Assembly (NCBI GenBank): GCA_035933635.1
Contig: DASYYY010000022.1
Span: 1-64,000, forward strand
Length of the DNA: 64,000 nucleotides
Direction: 5' to 3'
Source: JAKIVR01 sp035933635
GTDB taxonomy: Archaea; Thermoplasmatota; Thermoplasmata; Lutacidiplasmatales; UBA184
The notes beneath the pieces are model-generated. The model had not been told where the DNA came from, ran no database searches, and was given only the letters and a program-made list of their open reading frames with translations. The position numbers and the translations under genes were made by a program. How positions within the stretch are numbered: position 1 is the first letter of the stretch; each line of letters opens with the position of its first letter. Below are positions 41,616 through 49,514 of the stretch, one piece after another.

Positions 41616-42093
41616 GGGGACACCGCTCGCGCGAACCCGCCCCCGCTAATGAGATAGACGTAACACCGGGACGCGAGCGATCGGATCGGTGCACGTAGAG
41701 TTGCACCGGCCCTCTATGGGATCCCGGTATCGCGACTGCAATTGGACCGCACCTGAGGCTGGGCCGAGGCCCCAATCTGGAGTTCAGCTCCGAGGGTGGC
41801 GAGCATCGGTCGGTGCTGGGCGCGGGAGACTTTCCGGACCCGAGCCGCTCAGGGGACGCACTCGTCCTAATCGTCGCCCGGGGAAGTTCGATCGGGATCG
41901 CCGCTCGGGCCCGGGGCCACATCCCACCTCGGTGAGGACCCTCCAGACCCCTCGACAATCGTCAGCCTCCTCGTCCCGCACCCTGGACCTCTCGTTCAGG
42001 AGCCCCGCGGCCGTATCGAGAGGATCCGAAGGCCGAGGCTGGTGCGCAGTGGACCGCCCGTCGGCCCAGGATGCGGAGCGGGTGACCTGAAAA
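41616..42093. other. Gap of 478 bases with one family palindrome
   Basis: No credible frame; GTGCAC-GTAGAG-TTGCAC at 41689-41706 (one mismatch) lies 74 bases upstream of the SRPBCC start. Confidence 0.4.
41689..41706. repeat. GTGCAA-N6-TTGCAC family, one mismatch
   Basis: GTGCAC-GTAGAG-TTGCAC; mismatch at the last base of the left arm. Confidence 0.5.
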
Positions 42094-42438
42094 TTATCGC
42101 TTGCCGCCCATATACAAGCGCGCTTCCCTAGCGAGAACCTCCCAATGGTCTTGGTGGGCGAACGGCACGGCTACGTACTCCTTCAGCGGGACCCCATTGC
42201 CGGGGTGCCAGGGATGTCCGATCTTTGTCCCAATGAGTTCCTGCACCCGAACGGGCGAGAGCTTGACCACGAGATCGCCGTTGGAGTCCAACACGGCAAA
42301 CATCTTCTTTCCGACGAACATGGATCGAGTCCCGAACCCCTTCCTGTGAGCCGAATCCGCACTTTCGCCCGATGCGACTAGTCGGGCGATTTGCGAGAAT
42401 CTGCTCCCGGCAGGGTCCGGATCGACTTCCTTCGCCAT
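42094..42438 (-). CDS. MmcQ/YjbR- or TfoX-N-like small protein
   Basis: About 114 residues from ATG 42438 (an earlier ATG at 42489 would add a Pro-rich leader). GFGTRSMFVGKKMFAVLDSNGDLVVKLSP and HPWHPGNGVPLKEYVAVPFAHQDHWEVLAREARLYM follow the MmcQ/YjbR pattern of a small alpha/beta domain. Its function is unknown, perhaps DNA or ligand binding. Confidence 0.65.
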   Translation of the reverse strand: MAKEVDPDPAGSRFSQIARLVASGESADSAHRKGFGTRSMFVGKKMFAVLDSNGDLVVKLSPVRVQELIGTKIGHPWHPGNGVPLKEYVAVPFAHQDHWEVLAREARLYMGGKR

Positions 42439-42490
42439 CGGTGAGAGCACGGGAGCGCGCGTATCAACTCCCAAAGGCGATCTGGACACC

Positions 42491-43021
42491 TCAGGACTCA
42501 GCTCGACGGTCCCGCTTCGCCTTCATGAATCTTGGGAGGACGGCGATATCTTCGCTGTAGGCGTTGGTGAACGATTCGCGCCAGTGCGCCCTCAGATCTT
42601 TGGCCGATAGTACGTCCGAACGCAAACGCGCCCAGACCTCCACTCGCGTGCGTTCCCCTTCCGGCCAGAAGTGAATCAAGAAGATGGTCCCGGCGTAAGC
42701 ACCCTCCAAGTGTTCGCCGATCTTGCATAGCGGGGGAAACTCCGTGTGGCGGCTCTTGCTCCAGTACCACTTCCCCCCTCTCAGAATTTCGTAGGTGGCC
42801 TCGAAGCTCGTCGGAGAGAGCTCCCGCCCTTCGAAATTCCGCAGCGTAGGACCGTGCGCCGCCCCGTGAATCTCCTCGTCGCGCATGAACTCCCATAGGT
42901 CATCGATAGGGGCATCGTAGAGGGCGGTAGAGTCGTGGAAGTAGACTTCGACAGGTGCGGAGATCTTGCCCTCCTTCTTCCTGGCAGGTTTCCCCCGGCC
43001 CGCGCGAGCGCTTCGAGGCAT
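42491..43021 (-). CDS. SRPBCC-superfamily protein with basic N-terminus
   Basis: About 176 residues from ATG 43021 (MPRSARAGRGKPARKKEGK); a start at 43165 is possible but its 48-residue extension looks non-coding. The core VEVYFHDSTALYDAPIDDLWEFMRDEEIHGAAHGPTL, EATYEILRGGKWYWSKSRHTEFPPL and the AHWRESFTNAYSEDIAVLPRF helix give the START/SRPBCC fold. Paralogue of the 41.2-kb gene. Confidence 0.65.
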   Translation of the reverse strand: MPRSARAGRGKPARKKEGKISAPVEVYFHDSTALYDAPIDDLWEFMRDEEIHGAAHGPTLRNFEGRELSPTSFEATYEILRGGKWYWSKSRHTEFPPLCKIGEHLEGAYAGTIFLIHFWPEGERTRVEVWARLRSDVLSAKDLRAHWRESFTNAYSEDIAVLPRFMKAKRDRRAES

Positions 43022-43540
43022 GCTGGCGTCTACGTCGTTGGAAGATATTGACTTGGAGTGACGGGGACGAGCCGGACCGGTCCTTCCCACTAGGGGCAGC
43101 CGTGGGCCCCCAAGCCCAACCCCCGTAATGGCGGGTCGGCCGGATGCCATTGGCCCCCCATTCACCCCGCCGGTTGTAACTCCATTAGAATGGACGCGAA
43201 TCCGTGTCGACGGCCCGTGAACGCGACTTCCGATTCCGGAGGAATCCTAGATTGATGCGCACCCTCCTCCCGTCCTACACATCTCTCATTTTCGAGGTAA
43301 TCTCGGACGAGACCCTCGGAAGTTATCTGCCGCCGATCGCCGGGCGATCGGGCGGGGAGCAAACTCAGTGGACGGCTCTACGGCCAACCAGCAGCCGGGT
43401 TTGCTCGGTGCCCCTTGGAGGATTCCCGGCTAGAAATCAAGAATCATACCGAAATCTGCGTGATTTAGCCGGCATTTGATGTAACTAACTTCGAAAGTAC
43501 GCTATGTTCTATGCTCGAATGAATGTTATGAGGTGATCCA
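43022..43540. other. 519-base gap upstream of a secreted protein gene
   Basis: The right end is AT-rich (about 43455-43535) and carries GAGGTGATCC at 43530-43539, just before the TTG at 43541: an unusually strong Shine-Dalgarno match for this mostly leaderless genome. No gene seen in the gap. Confidence 0.45.
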
Positions 43541-44437
43541 TTGGAGCAACAGCTCACCAATGGGAAATCGACGGCGACGACCGCGACCATGCCGACAAGG
43601 GAGGGGGTCCATCGACGTCCCCGGCGAATTCTGGTGACGCTGGTGGCCGGTGCGATAGCCGTCTCGGCGGTCATCGCTTGGGGAATCCACCTACCCGCCA
43701 CCGCCCCATCGAGCGGGCGGGCAACGATCTTCACTCCCTTGACCTCATGGACGAGTTGGTCTAGCCCCTGGAACAGCAACGCCCACTCGTTCCCACCGTC
43801 CCCTCCGTGCAGCTACGGCTACAACACGCCGAGTCTCAGCAATCTCAACTCTGCGGGACAAACGACGGGTGACGTGGGGAGCGGGACTGCCTCCTACTCG
43901 ACCTGCACGCCCGAAACCATCTGGGAATCCGCGTGGGCTGGCACTCACATATCTGGATACTACACACCGACGTCGACAGGGATCTACACGTTCTCGGCGA
44001 GCTGGACGATCTCGATCCACGACTATCTCTGGGCGCAGTGCGGTAGTGGGACCGGGAACGGCGTCTCACTCACGAACTTCGCGACGACCGACGTCAACCT
44101 CAGCATGGCGATCTGGGACAACACCCAGGGGTCCGGACAGACCGTTCCGAACGCTGTTCTGACGGTCTTCCACCTCGATTCGCGAGCCGCGGTCTGCGCG
44201 TCGTACACGTGGGGGAACCCCAACGCGGCGTACGTGGACCTGTCCATCGAGAGCTTGTCGATAACGGAAACCTGCAAGGCATACCTGCTCTCGACCGACT
44301 CGTACATCCCCAGGGCATCCATTCAGATCTATCAGTTCGCCTACGGGGTCAGCGGCGGCTTCAACGCCGAGTCGCACATCGACCCGTACTCCATGGGAGG
44401 CACGCTGGCCACGCTGAACTCAATCAGCGTGACGTAG
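43541..44437 (+). CDS. Secreted/membrane-anchored beta-rich protein
   Basis: 298 residues, start TTG 43541 with GAGGTGAT about six bases upstream. Basic cytosolic N-terminus, then an anchor (ILVTLVAGAIAVSAVIAWGI, about 31-50). The outside is Ser/Thr/Asn/Tyr-rich with strands such as GTASYSTCTPETIWESAWAG and GVSLTNFATTDVNLSMAIWD; cysteines suggest disulfides. The end GGTLATLNSISVT parallels the 12.3-kb protein, so they look like a family. No catalytic motif; a surface role is likely. Confidence 0.6.
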   Translation: MEQQLTNGKSTATTATMPTREGVHRRPRRILVTLVAGAIAVSAVIAWGIHLPATAPSSGRATIFTPLTSWTSWSSPWNSNAHSFPPSPPCSYGYNTPSLSNLNSAGQTTGDVGSGTASYSTCTPETIWESAWAGTHISGYYTPTSTGIYTFSASWTISIHDYLWAQCGSGTGNGVSLTNFATTDVNLSMAIWDNTQGSGQTVPNAVLTVFHLDSRAAVCASYTWGNPNAAYVDLSIESLSITETCKAYLLSTDSYIPRASIQIYQFAYGVSGGFNAESHIDPYSMGGTLATLNSISVT

Positions 44438-44473
44438 GGGTGTCCGGGTCGAGCGGTCGCGCGAACCTCTTCA

Positions 44474-44500
44474 GGCCGGCAGGAGGTCCTCCTGCCGGCC
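44474..44500. terminator. Perfect 13-bp hairpin
   Basis: GGCCGGCAGGAGG, one base, then its exact inverse, 37 bases after the stop of the secreted-protein gene. The one-base centre means the RNA loop would use part of the stem. It is a transcription-end or processing candidate. No T-run follows. Confidence 0.55.
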
Positions 44501-44549
44501 AATGGTCCTGTTGGCGGGTTGGTGCCCCGCGAGGGACCCCGAAACAGAC

Positions 44550-44567
44550 CTGCAAGCATAGTTGCGC
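44550..44567. repeat. Degenerate family palindrome
   Basis: CTGCAA-GCATAG-TTGCGC, two mismatches, 50 bases after the hairpin. Confidence 0.35.
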
Positions 44568-44761
44568 CTATGCTTCACCCCAGAAGACGGGCGGTGATGG
44601 CCGGTTTGCCCCCGGTCGAAGACGTCGAGCAACGCCCATCCGAAGTCTTCCCCCGGCGGCGTGGGCGCCAGAAGTCCGCCTCGGAAGTCCATTTACCGCG
44701 AAAGGGTTCGCTCCTCGATGAGTGAACTCCGCCCCGACGGAGTGAGCACAGGAGTCGATAG

Positions 44762-45250
44762 ATGAAGATTCGAATCGCGCCGATGAACGACGTGCAATGG
44801 ACTCACTTCATGTCGTGGTGCACCAGGCTCTACGCTGAAGCGAATGCCCGAGAGGGGCGCTGGGATCCCGCGTCCGCCGAGGCGAACGCTGCAGCGGAGT
44901 TCCGTGAGATCGCCCCCCAGGGGCAAGCCACTCCGGGCCACTCGTTCAACCACATCGTCGACGATGACGGTCCGGGGACGGTGGGCCAGCTCTGGTTCGT
45001 CCGCCGACAAGAAGGCGGTACGAATGAGATGTTCATTTACTGGCTGGGAATCGATGAGCCCAATCGGAAGAAGGGGTACGCAGCTGCTGCACTCCGCGCG
45101 CTGGACGATGAGGCGAGGAGTCACCACGTCTTGAGGATAGGGCTTCACGTCTTTGCCGGGAACTCTCCTGCGATTTCCCTCTATCAGAAGATGGGCTATG
45201 TGACGACCGGGCACCTCATGGCCCGGTCGGTTCCGACGCCGGGAGAGTAG
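44762..45250 (+). CDS. GNAT-family N-acetyltransferase
   Basis: 162 residues, MKIRIAPMNDVQWTHFMSWC start with AGGAG eight bases before the ATG. The acetyl-CoA loop is IDEPNRKKGYAAAALRAL and the C-terminal strand-helix ISLYQKMGYVTTGHLMAR is diagnostic. Acceptor unknown. Confidence 0.82.
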   Translation: MKIRIAPMNDVQWTHFMSWCTRLYAEANAREGRWDPASAEANAAAEFREIAPQGQATPGHSFNHIVDDDGPGTVGQLWFVRRQEGGTNEMFIYWLGIDEPNRKKGYAAAALRALDDEARSHHVLRIGLHVFAGNSPAISLYQKMGYVTTGHLMARSVPTPGE

Positions 45251-45280
45251 GCCGACGGGGCCTGGACCCGACTCGAACGG

Positions 45281-45829
45281 CTACCCCTTTTCGAGATCGC
45301 GCTCGAAGAAGATGGTCCCGTCGGCGGGATGAGGCCAAAACGCCGGGATCCGGTGGAATCCCAACGCCTCGTGGAATTCGATCGCGCTGGTCATCGATCC
45401 CAGCGTGTCGGACCTCAAGCGGGCGTAGCCGAGCTCGCGTGCTCGTGCGATCATGGCACGGACGAAGGGCTTGCCGAACTCTTCGCCACGATAGTCCGAA
45501 CGGATCTGGATCCGCTTCATTTCGCCGATCTTCGGCGCTGTCTCGCGCAGCGCACCGCACGCGACAACATCGTCCTTCTCGAACCAGAGGAGGACATCGC
45601 CGCGGGGCGGGCCGTAGGCGCCGGGCAGTCTTCCGGTGAGGTCGTCGAGGAGGGCTAGGCCCTCCTTCACGCGGGGTGCAGATGCGGGGAGGGGGTCGCT
45701 GTGCTCCGCGACCCACCGGCGATACTCCTGGAACATCGCCCGGATCTTCTCGAGGTCGGTTGACCAGTCCGCGCTACGATAGCGCGCCTGAGGGTGATCT
45801 TCGACCTCGTGCCATTGGTGAGCCGTCAT
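45281..45829 (-). CDS. GNAT-family N-acetyltransferase
   Basis: 182 residues from ATG 45829 (MTAHQWHEVEDHPQ). N-terminal helix IRAMFQEYRRWVAEH, the beta-strand core MKRIQIRSDYRGEEFGKPFVRAMIARARE with the CoA-binding R-G-x-x-x-G, and AIEFHEALGFHRIPAFWPHP. Resembles the YkkB/ArgA-type small GNATs that often act on free amines. Convergent with the preceding GNAT gene. Confidence 0.8.
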   Translation of the reverse strand: MTAHQWHEVEDHPQARYRSADWSTDLEKIRAMFQEYRRWVAEHSDPLPASAPRVKEGLALLDDLTGRLPGAYGPPRGDVLLWFEKDDVVACGALRETAPKIGEMKRIQIRSDYRGEEFGKPFVRAMIARARELGYARLRSDTLGSMTSAIEFHEALGFHRIPAFWPHPADGTIFFERDLEKG

Positions 45830-45851
45830 GGTGTGGGTCCCAACCGAGCAG

Positions 45852-45869
45852 GTGCAATAGGGGTTGCAC
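45852..45869. repeat. GTGCAA-N6-TTGCAC, perfect copy
   Basis: GTGCAA-TAGGGG-TTGCAC in the 118-base divergent gap between the GNAT and the NmrA-like gene; flanks extend the arms to AGGTGCAA/TTGCACCT. Confidence 0.8.
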
Positions 45870-45947
45870 CTCGGAGGCGCCGCCCACCCCCCCACCTTAT
45901 CGAATGCCGGTCGCTGTTCGCGAACTGCGCGGAGGGTTAGTGGGCCG

Positions 45948-46823
45948 GTGGACCGGGCGAGCATCGTCGTCACTGGATCGACGGGGAGAGTCGGTACCGC
46001 GCTCCTCCGCGGGCTGTCTGGGCGCGGAATCCCCGTCCGGGCCCTCACCCGCCATCCTGACCGACAGCCCACCCAGCCGGGCGTGGACTGGGTCTTCGCC
46101 GACCTGACCGAACCTTCCACCCTCCCCCCCGCTATGGAAGGTTGCCGGGAACTGTTCGTGCTCACCTCCAACGACGATCGGATGCTCGAAGCTCAGCTCA
46201 ACGCCATCACCGCCGCCACGAGCGCAGGGGTGGATCACGTGGTCAAGCAGTCTGCGTTGGGTGCCTCCGACCACTCGAAGTCGACGATAGGTCGATGGCA
46301 CTACGAGGTCGAGAAGGCGTTGATCTCCTCCGGGATGGGCTGGACGATCCTGCGACCGCACTACTTCATGGACAACCTGCTTTCGGAAGCCGAATCCTTG
46401 AGGACGACCTCCGAGCTCCGCTCCCCCGTGGGACCCGGGCGCGTCCCGTTCATCGATTCCGCGGACATCGGCGCGGTCGCGGCGGCGCTGCTTGCGAAAT
46501 CGGACCACCGGAGCGAGAAAATCGTCCTCACCGGTGGGCAGGCACTGAACTACGAGGAGGTGGCCGTGGAGATGTCACAGTCCTTTGGGCGGACGATCCG
46601 CTACCGGGAAGAGAGCATGGAGGAAGCGGGCGAGCGGTTGGCAGCGCGGGGCATCCCGCCGCGGGAAGTACAGAGCATGCTCGCCCTGTGGAGCTACCAG
46701 CGCGCGGGCGGACCGACGGCGCAGATCTCCCCGAGCGTGCCTCAGATCCTCGGTCGTGACCCTCGGACTATGCGACAATTTCTCGACGAGCACAAGAGCA
46801 TCTTCTCGACATCGACCTGTTGA
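45948..46823 (+). CDS. NmrA-like NAD(P)-binding protein (quinone reductase-like)
   Basis: 291 residues from GTG 45948 with GGAGGG about 14 bases upstream. Rossmann start IVVTGSTGRVGTALLRGL, then VDWVFADLTEPSTL, VVKQSALGASDHSKSTIGRWHYEVEKALISSGMGWTILRPHYFMDNLL and PFIDSADIGAVAAALL, the NmrA/QorB/atypical-SDR pattern. It binds NADP and probably reduces quinones or acts as a redox sensor. Confidence 0.85.
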   Translation: MDRASIVVTGSTGRVGTALLRGLSGRGIPVRALTRHPDRQPTQPGVDWVFADLTEPSTLPPAMEGCRELFVLTSNDDRMLEAQLNAITAATSAGVDHVVKQSALGASDHSKSTIGRWHYEVEKALISSGMGWTILRPHYFMDNLLSEAESLRTTSELRSPVGPGRVPFIDSADIGAVAAALLAKSDHRSEKIVLTGGQALNYEEVAVEMSQSFGRTIRYREESMEEAGERLAARGIPPREVQSMLALWSYQRAGGPTAQISPSVPQILGRDPRTMRQFLDEHKSIFSTSTC

Positions 46824-47104
46824 GGCCCCCGCCGGAGAGGATCCCGGTCCCACCGAAGGTCGAGCAGGAGCGCGCTCGGTCGGGGCCACGGAGAGGAGCT
46901 GCCGGGCGCGGACGCGTGGCCTCCATCTCGCGGCATCCCGAATTTCAAGGGATGTTCACACCCGATTCGGGACTGTTACTGGGCCGACGATTCCGAACAC
47001 ACGTGCGATCAAGGATTCGGAACCCTTCCTCCCGCTGCCCGCCCATCGTCCACGAGGGCGCTCAGTTCCAAGAGCCTGGGCGGGAAGCCGTCGTCGAGGG
47101 TCGG

Positions 47105-48217
47105 ATGGGATCCGCGCGGGGAGCAGCCAACGCTCGGGGGCGCATCTCGCAGCCGGCCCTTGAGTGCTTCGGAGGCGGGCGGCCGGGGGAGAGTTCCCTC
47201 GTTCCGGACGCGGACGGTAGCGGCGTGCTACCCGTCGGTAAGGAGAGGTGGTCGAGTGAGATCGGGGCCTTCCTTCGACGCAAAGCGATCGACGCTCCCG
47301 TGGGGGAGGCTTGGATCCGACGCATGCGCTGGGAGCTGGCTCGCCTCCCTCGACTCTTGTCCGGAGTGGGCGCGCACGGAATCCCTGCGGCCAGCTCGGA
47401 GGTCTCCTCGGAGCACATTCGGGCGCTTCGGCGGGGACTCCCCTGGGGCCGGGCGACCTTCGCGATCCACTTCGCGGCGGTACGAGCGTTCCTGCGCTGG
47501 GCCGGGAACCCCATTGCCGACCACAAGGCGGTCTGGAGACTGGGGTCGGGTCAGCCTAGCCGCCGAAGGTGGCTGTCCCGGGAGCAGCTCGCTCGCCTGT
47601 TGTCGTCGGCACGGGGACGAGATCGGCTCCTGGTCGCACTGGAGGGGCTCAACGGACTTCGTCGGATCGAGGTCCTCCGCCTGAGGAAGGAGGATGTGCT
47701 CCTCGACGAGGGATGCCTACGGGTACTGGGCAAGGGACGTGACGGGGGAAAGTGGAGAAAGATCCCGATCCACCCGACGGTATGGGAGGCGTTGAACGCG
47801 CTCCCGCTCCGAGAGGCTCCCGACGGCCGCTTGTTCCCACTGAGCCCCTCCGGCGCCGACCAAGTGCTCGCGCGCGTCGTTCGCCAGGCGAGGATGGGCA
47901 CGGAAGGCGCGAGAGTCTCGCACCACGATCTCCGACGAACGTTCGGCCGCTTGGCCCACGAATCGGGCATGGACCTGGTTCAACTCAAGAATCTGATGGG
48001 GCACGCCTCCATCGACATGACGGTCCACTACATCGGGCTCGACGCGGAGGAGATGCGGCGCGGGCTGAGCCGGCTCCGGCTGCCCCTCACGGGCGCGGGG
48101 TCGTCGGTGCCGGTGGGACCGAGGAGCGCGCCGGGACGGACACGGATGCGCCCGCGGGCTAGCTTCGGGCGTACGGGGGCCGGTCGGCGGGACCCGTCCC
48201 GGCGACGTCGGCTCTGA
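47105..48217 (+). CDS. Tyrosine recombinase/integrase (XerCD-like)
   Basis: About 370 residues; the frame is open to 46820, but the first part is Arg-rich and unlike a protein, so ATG 47105 is a provisional start. SAM-like core-binding domain about 60-170, catalytic domain with Arg in LNGLRRIEVLRLR, Lys region near LGKGRDGGKWRKIPIHP, H-x-x-R in SHHDLRRTFGRL, His in LMGHASIDMTVHYIGL and Tyr directly after. Whole active site intact. The C-terminal 50 residues are Arg/Ala-rich. It lies at the boundary between the accessory region and the conserved 48-64 kb block; no duplicated att core was found. Confidence 0.82.
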   Translation: MGSARGAANARGRISQPALECFGGGRPGESSLVPDADGSGVLPVGKERWSSEIGAFLRRKAIDAPVGEAWIRRMRWELARLPRLLSGVGAHGIPAASSEVSSEHIRALRRGLPWGRATFAIHFAAVRAFLRWAGNPIADHKAVWRLGSGQPSRRRWLSREQLARLLSSARGRDRLLVALEGLNGLRRIEVLRLRKEDVLLDEGCLRVLGKGRDGGKWRKIPIHPTVWEALNALPLREAPDGRLFPLSPSGADQVLARVVRQARMGTEGARVSHHDLRRTFGRLAHESGMDLVQLKNLMGHASIDMTVHYIGLDAEEMRRGLSRLRLPLTGAGSSVPVGPRSAPGRTRMRPRASFGRTGAGRRDPSRRRRL

Positions 48218-48268
48218 AGGCCGGTGCGTCGCGTGCGCCGCGACAGGCCCCACTCGCGAGCGAATCTA

Positions 48269-48300
48269 CTTATGGGTCATAAGTGCTTATGCCCCATAAG
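48269..48300. promoter_or_regulatory. 32-bp near-perfect nested palindrome
   Basis: Outer arms CTTATGGG (48269-48276) and CCCATAAG (48293-48300), inner arms CATAAG (48278-48283) and CTTATG (48286-48291). 28 of 32 positions are self-complementary. It ends two bases before the ATG of the ATPase gene, so a bound protein would block the start of the message; likely an autoregulatory operator that also contains the promoter. Confidence 0.7.
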
Positions 48301-48302
48301 CG

Positions 48303-49418
48303 ATGGATCTCTTCGACCTCGCGCCGAAGGAGTCCCCGAGCGCGCTCTTCGGCCGGGGCCGGGAACTGGAGGAGCTGTGCCGGTTCGTTCGAGCGGGGCG
48401 GTGGGTCGTCCTGCTGGGTCCCCGGATGGTGGGGAAGACCAGCCTCGTCAAGGCGGCCCGCCACCGACTCGGACTCCCGGGGGCCTACGTCAATCTCTGG
48501 GGGGTGAACTCGATCAAGGGGCTGACCGAGGGGCTCATCGCCGGCATCAACGAGAACGTGTCCTTGCGCGCCCGGATCGCCCACGCCATCCGGCGCGTGG
48601 ACGGGTTCGGCGTCGGGCCCGGCGGCGTCTCCGTCACCACCGCCCAGCCGAAGCTGAGGGGGGTCTGGGATCTCCTCAACGTCCTCGGGAGTGAGACCCG
48701 CGAATCGCTCGTCGTCCTCGACGAGGTCCAGGAGCTCTCGAGCGTCTCCGGCCGGCTGCTCAAGCTTCTGGGGAACATCTTCAACACCCACCCCCGGGTC
48801 CGATTCGTCTTCACCGGTTCCCTCGTCGGACTCTCCCGCACCCTCGTCGAGCCCGAGGCGAGGTCTCCGCTCTTCGGTCGGGCGCCGGTGGCGATGACCC
48901 TGTCCCCGTTCGACCCGGACACGGCGGGCGAGTTCCTCCGACGCGGCCTCCGGGAGAGTGGAAGGTCGCTCACACCGGCCGAGCTCTCCGAAGTCCTGGC
49001 CGGTCCGCTCGACGGAACCCCCGGGTGGCTCACGCTCTTCGGGAACCATCTTACGGTACGGGGGTGGACCCCGATCAGGGCGCTCGCGGAGACGGTGCGG
49101 GAGGGGGTGCGCGTCGCCGACGAGGAGATCGGCCACTTCCTCGAGCAGCGCGACCGGCGTCTCTACTGGCCGGCGCTGCGTGCCCTCGCCCTGCGGTCCC
49201 CGTGGAGCGTCGTCCGCACCTACATCGAACAGGACCTCGGTCGGCCCGTGAACGACGCGACGGTCCAGCGGGTGCTGCGAGCGCTCGAATCGAGCTACCT
49301 CGCCCGGAGGACCGAGGCCGGATACGAGCTGGTCGATCCGATGGTCCGCGCGTTCGTCCTCCAGGCGCGTCGGCCCCCGGGGCGGCCCGGGGCGCGTAGA
49401 ACGGGAGCCCACCGCTGA
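48303..49418 (+). CDS. Archaeal STAND/AAA-type ATPase (PF01637-like) with C-terminal wHTH
   Basis: 371 residues. FGRGRELEELCRFVRAG, Walker A GPRMVGKT (39-46), Walker B SLVVLDEVQEL and sensor FVFTGSLVGL match the archaeal ATPase family. The C-terminal 110 residues (YWPALRALALRSPWSVVRTYI, VQRVLRALESSYLARR) form a winged-helix. These proteins are abundant in archaea, often linked to mobile elements, and may act as DNA-bound switches. The palindrome at 48269-48300 directly precedes it. Confidence 0.82.
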   Translation: MDLFDLAPKESPSALFGRGRELEELCRFVRAGRWVVLLGPRMVGKTSLVKAARHRLGLPGAYVNLWGVNSIKGLTEGLIAGINENVSLRARIAHAIRRVDGFGVGPGGVSVTTAQPKLRGVWDLLNVLGSETRESLVVLDEVQELSSVSGRLLKLLGNIFNTHPRVRFVFTGSLVGLSRTLVEPEARSPLFGRAPVAMTLSPFDPDTAGEFLRRGLRESGRSLTPAELSEVLAGPLDGTPGWLTLFGNHLTVRGWTPIRALAETVREGVRVADEEIGHFLEQRDRRLYWPALRALALRSPWSVVRTYIEQDLGRPVNDATVQRVLRALESSYLARRTEAGYELVDPMVRAFVLQARRPPGRPGARRTGAHR

Positions 49419-49514
49419 GCCCGGCCCACCGAAGGGGCGCGATCCGGGGGGAGGGACCCCGCGAGGATAGAGCTGCTTTTTGCGCGATTTATAGAAGTGT
49501 GCCGATGGCCGAAC

